Part shown: positions 6,819 to 12,614 of the stretch, piece after piece
Numbering within the stretch: position 1 is the stretch's first letter
Layout: each line of letters begins with the position of its first letter
Notes under the pieces: model-generated
Database searches by the model: none
Seen by the model: only the letters and a program-made list of their open reading frames with translations
What the model was told of the DNA's origin: nothing
Program-made: the position numbers and the translations under genes
Source: CAKQOE01 sp051892195
Lineage (GTDB): Bacteria; Bacillota; Clostridia; Peptostreptococcales; Anaerovoracaceae
Reading direction: 5' to 3'
DNA length: 18,631 nucleotides
Assembly (NCBI GenBank): GCA_051892195.1
Contig: JBJFFZ010000040.1
Span: forward strand, 1 to 18,631

Positions 6819-7349
6819 ATGAGAGACGAAGTATTATTTACGCCTGAAGAAGTCGCTCAGAAACTAAAGCTTTCTAAATATACAATCTATGAGATGATCA
6901 AGCGCGGCGAGATCTCCGCTCACAGAATCGGAAGAAGCCTGAGAGTGACAGAAAGCCAGCTTGAGACTTACCTTCTTCAGTCAAGAAAAGCCGAAAACAG
7001 TTTTGAAGCTGATATTATTACAGTGGATGAAGAAAAGTATGCCAAAGTGATCGGAAACACAGGGGATGTGTTTATTGCGGTAAATACCGACCTTGAAGGT
7101 TCTGCCAGAGTATCCATCAAGCCGGAGGATATCATTATCAGCAAGGAACCGCTGGTATGCAGTGCAAGAAACAACATTGAAGGAATCATCGTCGGCATGG
7201 AAGAGCTTCCAGGCAACTTCAAGCTCACCATCAACATCGGAATCATGCTGTCAGTAAGCATCACAAAGCGTTCTGTTACCGAGCTGGATCTCAAGCTTGG
7301 CGACAGTGTATATGCCGTCTTTAAGGCAATGTCTGTTACAGTGGTATAG
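6819..7349 (+). CDS. HTH_17 (excisionase-type) DNA-binding protein with Mop/TOBE domain
   Basis: 176 residues. The ATG at 6819 is preceded by GGAGGT 6 nt away; an in-frame TTG at 6801 is not needed. Residues 5-54 form an AlpA/MerR-like helix-turn-helix (FTPEEVAQKLKLSKYTIYEM, then IKRGEISAHRIGRSLRV, then a final helix). After a linker, residues 75-112 contain a divergent SARVSIKPEDIIISKEPL element, and residues 113-176 a Mop-type TOBE domain beginning SARNNIEGIIVGMEEL and ending in the VYAVFKAMSV strand. Mop domains bind molybdate or tungstate oxyanions, so this is likely an oxyanion-responsive regulator, as in known HTH-Mop proteins of Clostridia. No modABC genes are in the window; it stands alone, divergent from the ABC operon. 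A terminator follows directly. Confidence 0.85.
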   Translation: MRDEVLFTPEEVAQKLKLSKYTIYEMIKRGEISAHRIGRSLRVTESQLETYLLQSRKAENSFEADIITVDEEKYAKVIGNTGDVFIAVNTDLEGSARVSIKPEDIIISKEPLVCSARNNIEGIIVGMEELPGNFKLTINIGIMLSVSITKRSVTELDLKLGDSVYAVFKAMSVTVV

Positions 7350-7371
7350 TCCCTGTTTCGGCACACATCAA

Positions 7372-7418
7372 AAAAACAGAGATCTGTTTCCCTTTCTCCG
7401 GGAGACAGATCTTTTTTC
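7372..7418 (+). terminator. Strong terminator, probably bidirectional
   Basis: AGATCTGTTTCCC (7380-7392) pairs with GGGAGACAGATCT (7400-7412) and is followed by a T run on the plus strand, 30 nt after the HTH-Mop stop. On the minus strand the same hairpin is followed by CTG and seven T, so it can also end the transcript of response regulator 2 (stop at 7482). Confidence 0.85.
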
Positions 7419-7481
7419 TTTATCTACAGATATTTTTCTTTTGTACAGTAATCTACATCGTGCCAGCCGGCCGAAGGGATA

Positions 7482-8213
7482 TTACGGCTGCTCCTGGTCC
7501 ATGGGCAGTCTCTGAAGGGAATAAGAAAGGAACTGCCGCTTCAGCCCGGCACATCCCCGTTTGCGCAGAGGAACCAGCTCCCCGTTTTTCATCCGGAAAT
7601 CCTGTTCTTCTGCAGTCAGAATCTCGTCCATATTGACCACAATGCTGCGGTTGCACAGGAGAAACCTCTCATCCCGAAGCAGAGTCTCAAGAATGTCCGA
7701 CGGCCGGTCAGAAAGTCTTACCACCCGGTCCTTCAGATGAAGACGCAGGCGGCGTTCCATCATATCGGTATACAGGATATCCCGCAGCCGCACCCTGGCC
7801 CGGACTCCTCCGGTTGTAATGAAAAGAGTGCGTTTCCTGTGCTGCTCCTCCTCACAGACCCGCTCCATGGCACGGGAAAAAAGCTCATATGTAACGGGCT
7901 TTACCAGATAATCCACGGCCCTCACATCGTAGCTTTCCACTGCGTGCTCCCTGCTGACAGTGGAAAAAATAATCCGGCAGGAAGGGTCCTGCATGCTGAT
8001 TCTGCGGGCAGCCTCCATGCCGTTCTGATTCTTCAGGCAAATTTCCATAAAGACAGCCTGAAAGACCCCCGGGAAAAAATCCGCAAAGAAGTCCTCTGCG
8101 GAACTGTATTCGCTGTACTGAATCACCAGCCCGTTCTGCCGCCCGTACTGCCCCAGCAGACCGGTTATAACCGCCCGCTCTGCGGCGTCATTCTCTACAA
8201 CTGCAATCTTCAC
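7482..8213 (-). CDS. LytTR response regulator 2 with Glu in place of the phospho-acceptor Asp
   Basis: 243 residues from a GTG start (GAGGT about 7 nt upstream). Receiver domain 1-118; LytTR DNA-binding domain about 130-235 (RVRLRDILYTDMM, RFLLCNRSIVVNMDEI). By hand alignment it matches the regulator encoded at 11708-12439 at about 200 of 243 positions. The receiver active site differs: the acceptor segment reads VFMEICL with Glu57 where the paralogue has Asp57, and the acidic pocket reads VENDA (Asn8-Asp9) where the paralogue has IEDDA. Thr85/Ser84 and Lys105 of the switch are kept. Glu at the acceptor position often mimics phosphorylation, so this regulator may be constitutively active or work without phosphate. 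It lies 136 nt after the kinase stop, with its own possible promoter and a hairpin in the leader, so it may be transcribed separately. Confidence 0.92.
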   Translation of the reverse strand: MKIAVVENDAAERAVITGLLGQYGRQNGLVIQYSEYSSAEDFFADFFPGVFQAVFMEICLKNQNGMEAARRISMQDPSCRIIFSTVSREHAVESYDVRAVDYLVKPVTYELFSRAMERVCEEEQHRKRTLFITTGGVRARVRLRDILYTDMMERRLRLHLKDRVVRLSDRPSDILETLLRDERFLLCNRSIVVNMDEILTAEEQDFRMKNGELVPLRKRGCAGLKRQFLSYSLQRLPMDQEQP

Positions 8214-8261
8214 TCACGTAACCTCGTCTATCTCTGAAATCTCATCTGCACCAGACTCGCC

Positions 8262-8307
8262 GGAGTAAAGACAGAGATCACCGAGGGCGGGCCTTTGTCT
8301 TCACTCC
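8262..8307 (-). promoter_or_regulatory. 12-bp inverted repeat in the response regulator 2 leader
   Basis: On the minus strand GGAGTGAAGACA (8296-8307) pairs fully with TGTCTTTACTCC (8262-8273), one G-U, around a 22-nt GC-rich loop. It starts at the predicted transcription start of a weak promoter (TTAAAA at 8334-8339, 18 nt, TATAGT at 8310-8315). No T run follows. It may be an operator, an mRNA 5' stem or an attenuator part. Confidence 0.5.
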
Positions 8308-8349
8308 GCACTATACAGAAAGTGTACAGCAGATTTTAAGAAAAAAACA

Positions 8350-10260
8350 TTAACCAAAGGTTAGGTCTTTTGTGATTGAAGTGCCGGCAGCCGGGCTCTT
8401 CTCCCCTGCCGGAAGCATGATGCTGACCCGGAACATCCCGCCTTCTGCAGAAAAGTCCGCCAGGCCCCCGTGCTTTTTCACCAGCATCTTAACAGACTCG
8501 ATGCCTGTGCCGACGCCCTCATGCGAAGCAGACAGATACCGACCCCCGGACATCTTCAATGTACCAGAGAAAGTATTGTCCACTGCAAGCAGCAGCCGGC
8601 CCTCCTGATACTTCCCCCGCAGAAAGATTCTTCGCCCCTGCAGAGGTTCTTTTTCCAGCGCATGAACCGCATTTTCCAGGAGATTGCTGAGAATCACGCA
8701 AAGCTCATCCTCCGGAAAATCAAGATCCGCAGGCACCGCAAGCTTCACATCATACACAGCCCCGATCCGATCTGCCTGTGTGCGGTAGTAGCTCAGCACC
8801 GCATCCGCCGCCGGATGATCCGACCATACAAGCACCTGGGAATCCTCAAGATGAGGCTCGTATTCCGCAAGATACGACCGCACCTTGTCCAGCTGGCCGT
8901 TTTCCGCAAAGGTCCGAAGCACCCGCACATGATGGCGCAGATCGTGGGATGCCGCCCGGGAACGCTTCACCTGACCGGAAAGCTCCCGGTAATGCTTCTT
9001 CTGAATCGCAAGCTTCTGCTCCATATTGCGGTAATGCTCCTCATAGGTCAGCCGGAACCGGTAGGCCTCCACCGCATCCAGCCACATAAAGCCTGCAGCA
9101 AGAATCCCGAGAATACATCCGCCCATCTCCTCAAACCAGCCTCCGTAAACCGGCTCGTACAGCGGAAGAATCCGGTCTGCTGCCAGGCAGCAGGAAAAGG
9201 CCGATGCAGAAAAAAGCACCAGAATCATGCGCCCTTTTCTTTCATAATCAGAAACAAAAGCAAGAATCAGCAGACAAAGAGCTGCATAGACCTTCAGTCC
9301 GAAAACAGCTCCGGAAAAAATATTCCCGGCCTCAGAGCTCCAGTACGCAGCGCCCGCGCTGCGCAAAAAAGCGCCGAAAACCCCTGCTGCGCAGGGAACA
9401 AGAACGTACAGCCGCACCGTTCTTTCTGCAGGGAAAAAGGACAGAATCAGAACAAGAACCGAAAGAATCAGCACATAATACGCCGTAACCTCCAGGGTGT
9501 ACCACGGCTGCACCGATACAGGCCCGAGTCCGTGAAGCACAGGATATCCCGTGAGGATTCCAAGGCTTGCAAAAGCGGCCATATACCACCTGCCCCTTTT
9601 TGGACTGCTCCGCAGACAGAACACCCCCGCCATCAGCAACCCTGCTGCAGAAAGCACAATCCCCATACCGTGCAGAAACAGACGCAGATCGTGCATCCGG
9701 ATGACGGCCTCTGCCCTTCCAAAGGCCGGCACATGGGTCATACCGCTGTAGATCCAGTTCTCATCCCGGACGGCAATGACGATCTCCTGCCTGCCGCCGC
9801 CTTCAAAATACACCACCCGGGTTGCCGTCTTTGCCTCAAACTGTCCGGGGGACGGATTTCCCGTCTGCAGCACGGCCCTTCCGTTGCGGTACACAATGCT
9901 TGCCGAATAAATCTCAGGGATCTCCAGAGCGTAGGAATCCTCCTGCTCCGGCAGAATCAGAGTCATGCGGTACACGGCGCTGCCGTGCTCCATGGGATCC
10001 GTACCACCGAGATCCGTATACCGCCGGTATGCGCCTTCCAGGTCAGGCATGCTTCCGTCCTCCTCCACGGACACACCCGGGAAAAACTCCCATTCCCGGT
10101 ACAGCCAGCAGATCTCATCCGGATCCTCCCCTTCATAAACAAAGGTTCCGCAGATGGGCTGATCCCCCTGGGTGTGATACCGGTTGTCCTTCAGATAAAG
10201 AAAGGTGCACAGTCCGGCAGTCAGAAAGAACGACAGGACCATACAGAGAATTCTATTCAT
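8350..10260 (-). CDS. 7TMR-DISM-like sensor histidine kinase, HPK10/AgrC type
   Basis: 636 residues. The ATG at 10260 overlaps the stop of the surface protein gene by 8 nt (ATGAATAG), so translation is coupled; a longer frame into the N run is not real. Residues 5-23 are a signal anchor. Residues 25-192 form an extracytoplasmic beta-rich domain (WLYREWEFFPGVSV; later YALEIPEIYSASIVYRNG), resembling the 7TMR-DISM extracellular jelly-roll domains that bind carbohydrate-like ligands. Seven membrane helices follow (about 193-396). Residues 400-435 are a coiled linker. The kinase part has SHDLRHHVRVL with His439 as phospho-acceptor, the N box LSNLLENAVHALE (524-536), the G1-like LLLAVDN and the G2 box GVGTGIESVKMLVKKHGG. 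This is the LytS/AgrC pattern, which partners LytTR regulators, two of which flank it. It most likely senses an extracellular molecule and signals to the Asp57 regulator. Confidence 0.9.
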   Translation of the reverse strand: MNRILCMVLSFFLTAGLCTFLYLKDNRYHTQGDQPICGTFVYEGEDPDEICWLYREWEFFPGVSVEEDGSMPDLEGAYRRYTDLGGTDPMEHGSAVYRMTLILPEQEDSYALEIPEIYSASIVYRNGRAVLQTGNPSPGQFEAKTATRVVYFEGGGRQEIVIAVRDENWIYSGMTHVPAFGRAEAVIRMHDLRLFLHGMGIVLSAAGLLMAGVFCLRSSPKRGRWYMAAFASLGILTGYPVLHGLGPVSVQPWYTLEVTAYYVLILSVLVLILSFFPAERTVRLYVLVPCAAGVFGAFLRSAGAAYWSSEAGNIFSGAVFGLKVYAALCLLILAFVSDYERKGRMILVLFSASAFSCCLAADRILPLYEPVYGGWFEEMGGCILGILAAGFMWLDAVEAYRFRLTYEEHYRNMEQKLAIQKKHYRELSGQVKRSRAASHDLRHHVRVLRTFAENGQLDKVRSYLAEYEPHLEDSQVLVWSDHPAADAVLSYYRTQADRIGAVYDVKLAVPADLDFPEDELCVILSNLLENAVHALEKEPLQGRRIFLRGKYQEGRLLLAVDNTFSGTLKMSGGRYLSASHEGVGTGIESVKMLVKKHGGLADFSAEGGMFRVSIMLPAGEKSPAAGTSITKDLTFG

Positions 10261-11635
10261 GATGCTTCCATCTCCAGAATGCCAGAGCCGCCCCTGCTCC
10301 CGCCGTGCCTGCCATTCCTGCCCCTGCAGCCGCAGGNNNNNNNNNNNNNNNNNNNNNNNNNNNNNNNNNNNNNNNNNNNNNNNNNNNNNNNNNNNNNNNN
10401 NNNNNNNNNNNNNNNNNNNNNNNNNNNNNNNNNNNNTCCAGCTCCACCACGGCACTGCCTTTTGATATCAGCAGGGTCCGGTACTTTTCCAGAAGGATGT
10501 TCAGACGCTCCCTGCTGATGACGGTCGTGTCCGAAGTGACCGTTTCTCTGAAAGACCCGCTGCTGTCAGCGGAGCTGTGACCACTGCCGTCCGGTGTCTG
10601 AGGCGGTTCCTGGGAAATATCGGGCATATCGCTTCCTTCCGTATCCCCTCCGTCCCGGTCGCCTCCGGCGCCGGATACCGAAACAAGGCCTGCGCTGCAC
10701 AGGGTAAGCTCGTTTGACACCTGATCCCCGTCATAAAGGAAGCGCACCGTACAGGAAGTCTCCGGCTCCAGTCCGTACAGATAAAAATAAGCATAACAGT
10801 GATCTTCGGCCCGGTACAAAGATGCAAAGCGGAACTGGCGATAATCCGCATCCACATCCTCTGCGTATTCGTCGGTGTGCCACTGCGCAGAATCCCCGGT
10901 CCGGTACTGAAGCTGGACGCTTGTCAGATCCCGGATCATATAAGACCACTCCGCCTGAACGGTTCCCCGAAACAGCTCCTCACGGGCTGCAGAAAAATCC
11001 ACGTAATCGGGATTTACCACGCTGATGCCAAGGGACAGACTGGTATCCCCAAGACCTTCCTCCAGCGTAAAGTCACTGCCGAGGCCTGTAAAATCTGGAG
11101 TTCCGGTAATGGTATAATATCCCGGCACATGGGTGTTCACTTCGGAAAGTTCCCAGTCCACGGCAAAGGAGATGGTGTTCTCCCAGGTGCTGTCGCAGCC
11201 GTAAGCCCTGAAATCCTTCAGATCTTCTGCTGTAAGAGGGGTCCCTGCTGTGTGCAGAAGGCTGAACATGAAATTCTCCGGGTAGGCTTCTCCGATATAG
11301 ATCAGATGAAGGGGATCCTCCCCGCCGGTTTTTGCAGGAGGCTCTTCCGGCTCCTGGGTATCCTCTTCTTTGGCAGGGGGGGCTGCAGGCTCCTGGATAT
11401 TGTTTTCTTCTGCCGGCAGAGCCGGCGGATCCTCAGGAGAGCCTTCCTTCAGCGGGTCCGGAAGATCTTCCTTTAATTCATCTTCCTCTGAAGGGTCTGA
11501 AAGAAGAAGCTCTTCATTTTCATATATGCTGCTTTCTTCCGGTGAAGGATCTTCTCCTGCAAAGACCCATGGCGCCCCTGTCCACACAAGGAGCATCAGC
11601 GCAGGGAGCGCTGCAAGAATCCGTCGGATTAACAT
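10253..11635 (-). CDS. Membrane-anchored surface protein with Ig/FN3-like domains, interrupted by an N run
   Basis: About 460 codons if the 100-N run is real length. A signal peptide fills residues 1-26 (cleavage after VFA). Residues 27-108 are a Pro/Glu/Asp-rich stalk with repeated EEP and PPAK motifs. Residues 110-185 look like a bacterial Ig-like domain (THVPGYYTITGTPDF). Residues 200-325 are FN3-like (YGLEPETSCTVRFLYDG). A Ser/Gly/Asp-rich linker follows. After the gap comes PAAAGAGMAG, an Ala/Gly membrane helix and the basic end FWRWKHHE; a sortase motif is not visible but could be in the gap. AAGGTGAT precedes the ATG. It sits between response regulator 1 and the kinase and overlaps the kinase start by 8 nt. 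A ligand-presenting or accessory sensor role next to the kinase is likely but inferred. Confidence 0.85.
   Translation of the reverse strand: MLIRRILAALPALMLLVWTGAPWVFAGEDPSPEESSIYENEELLLSDPSEEDELKEDLPDPLKEGSPEDPPALPAEENNIQEPAAPPAKEEDTQEPEEPPAKTGGEDPLHLIYIGEAYPENFMFSLLHTAGTPLTAEDLKDFRAYGCDSTWENTISFAVDWELSEVNTHVPGYYTITGTPDFTGLGSDFTLEEGLGDTSLSLGISVVNPDYVDFSAAREELFRGTVQAEWSYMIRDLTSVQLQYRTGDSAQWHTDEYAEDVDADYRQFRFASLYRAEDHCYAYFYLYGLEPETSCTVRFLYDGDQVSNELTLCSAGLVSVSGAGGDRDGGDTEGSDMPDISQEPPQTPDGSGHSSADSSGSFRETVTSDTTVISRERLNILLEKYRTLLISKGSAVVELXXXXXXXXXXXXXXXXXXXXXXXXXXXXXXXXXXPAAAGAGMAGTAGAGAALAFWRWKHHE
10337..10436. other. Assembly gap (100 N) in the surface protein gene
   Basis: Exactly 100 N between the helix ending SAVVEL and the C-terminal anchor PAAAGAGMAG. 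Both sides stay in one frame, but the true length is unknown and a sortase motif or wall-spanning repeat could be hidden here. Confidence 0.9.
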
Positions 11636-11707
11636 TGGATCACCTTCCGTTATTCTTTACCTTTTAATGCATAATCTGTAAATTCAGGAATATCTTTCTG
11701 TCGAAAA

Positions 11708-12439
11708 TCACTGCTGCTCCTGATCCTTTCGCAGCCTCCGCAGAGAATAGGAAAGGAACTGCCGCTTCAGTGCTGCGCATTCCCGTTTGCGCAGGGGTAC
11801 CAGCTCCCCGTTTTTCATCCGGAAATCCTGTTCCTCTGCGTTCTGGATCTCATCCATGTTGACTACGATGCTGCGGTTGCACAGGAGAAACCGTTCGTCC
11901 CGAAGGAGGTTCTCAATCACCTCGGAGGGCCGGTCGGAAAGCTTCACCACCCGGTCCCTCAGATGAAGGCACAGACGGCGGTCCATCATATCGGTGTACA
12001 GGATATCCTGCAGCCGCACCCTTGCACCGACTCCTCCGGTGGTAATGAAAAGACTGCGGTTCTTCTGCTGCTCTTCCTCGCAGACCCGCTCCATGGCCCG
12101 GGAAAATCGTTCATATGTCAGGGGCTTTACCAGATAATCCACGGCCCTTACATCATAGCTTTCCACCGCATGCTCGCTGCTGACGGTGGAAAAAATAATC
12201 CGGCAGGAAGGATCCTGCCTGCTGATTCTGCGGGCAGCCTCCATGCCGTCCTGCCCTTCCAGATAAATATCCATCAGTACAGCCTGAAAAACCCCCGGGG
12301 AAAAATCCGCAAAAAAAGCCTCTGCGGAATCGAATTCGCTGTACTGTATCTTCAGTCCGTTCTGCTGCCCGTACTGCCCCATCAGTCCGGTGAGAACCGC
12401 CCGTTCGGCGGCGTCATCCTCAATCACTGCAATATTCAA
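11708..12439 (-). CDS. LytTR response regulator 1 (canonical phospho-acceptor)
   Basis: 243 residues from a TTG start with GAGGT about 9 nt upstream; the homologous position in the paralogue is a GTG. The receiver domain (1-118) is complete: acidic pocket IEDDA (Asp8, Asp9), acceptor Asp57 in VLMDIYLEGQDG, Ser84/Thr85 and Lys105 in DYLVKP. The LytTR DNA-binding domain covers about 130-235. It is the first gene of the signalling island, followed 72 nt later by the surface protein and then the kinase without an obvious terminator, so all three probably form one transcript. Phosphotransfer from the AgrC-like kinase is expected from family knowledge. Targets are likely promoters with paired LytTR half-sites; I could not identify such repeats with confidence. 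Confidence 0.92.
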   Translation of the reverse strand: MNIAVIEDDAAERAVLTGLMGQYGQQNGLKIQYSEFDSAEAFFADFSPGVFQAVLMDIYLEGQDGMEAARRISRQDPSCRIIFSTVSSEHAVESYDVRAVDYLVKPLTYERFSRAMERVCEEEQQKNRSLFITTGGVGARVRLQDILYTDMMDRRLCLHLRDRVVKLSDRPSEVIENLLRDERFLLCNRSIVVNMDEIQNAEEQDFRMKNGELVPLRKRECAALKRQFLSYSLRRLRKDQEQQ

Positions 12440-12477
12440 TCAGTTAACCTCGTTTATCTATGCAATCTAAATGATAT

Positions 12478-12492
12478 GAAAGCTCTGCTTTC
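12478..12492. promoter_or_regulatory. Perfect 6-bp dyad in the response regulator 1 leader
   Basis: GAAAGC-TCT-GCTTTC is a perfect inverted repeat about 40 nt before the TTG start of response regulator 1, in its predicted 5' leader. It could be an operator or a small hairpin. Confidence 0.35.
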
Positions 12493-12511
12493 CTGCCAGA
12501 ACTCTTTTTTC

Positions 12512-12540
12512 AGTGTATCGCATTTCACAGAATTCGTAAA
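12512..12540 (-). promoter_or_regulatory. Possible promoter of the LytTR signalling operon
   Basis: On the minus strand TTTACG (12535-12540) and TACACT (12512-12517) are 17 nt apart, each 4 of 6 to consensus, about 75 nt before the response regulator 1 start. It is the best candidate in the 175-nt space after the preceding terminator. Weak matches fit an activator-dependent promoter. Confidence 0.35.
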
Positions 12541-12566
12541 TACGGTTTCAATCTGAGAACAAGTAT

Positions 12567-12600
12567 AAAAAAGCGGCATGCGCGTCTGCGCATACCGCCT
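12567..12600 (-). terminator. Terminator of the AAA+/717-residue protein operon
   Basis: On the minus strand GCGGTATGCGC-AGAC-GCGCATGCCGC (11-bp stem, one G-U) is followed by TTTTTT. It begins 17 nt after the stop codon at 12615. Confidence 0.92.
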
Positions 12601-12614
12601 GAAAAAATATTCTG

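Noticed and set aside
10261..10455. Extension of the kinase frame upstream through the N run
   Set aside because: The N run creates the apparent frame; the ATG at 10260 overlaps the upstream stop in a normal coupled start and opens directly with a signal anchor.
8470..10518. Very long plus-strand open frame (682 codons) opposite the histidine kinase gene
   Set aside because: It is antisense to a well-supported kinase, is rich in His, Pro and Arg with no domain, and runs through the N run, which hides stops. It is a shadow of the minus-strand codon pattern.
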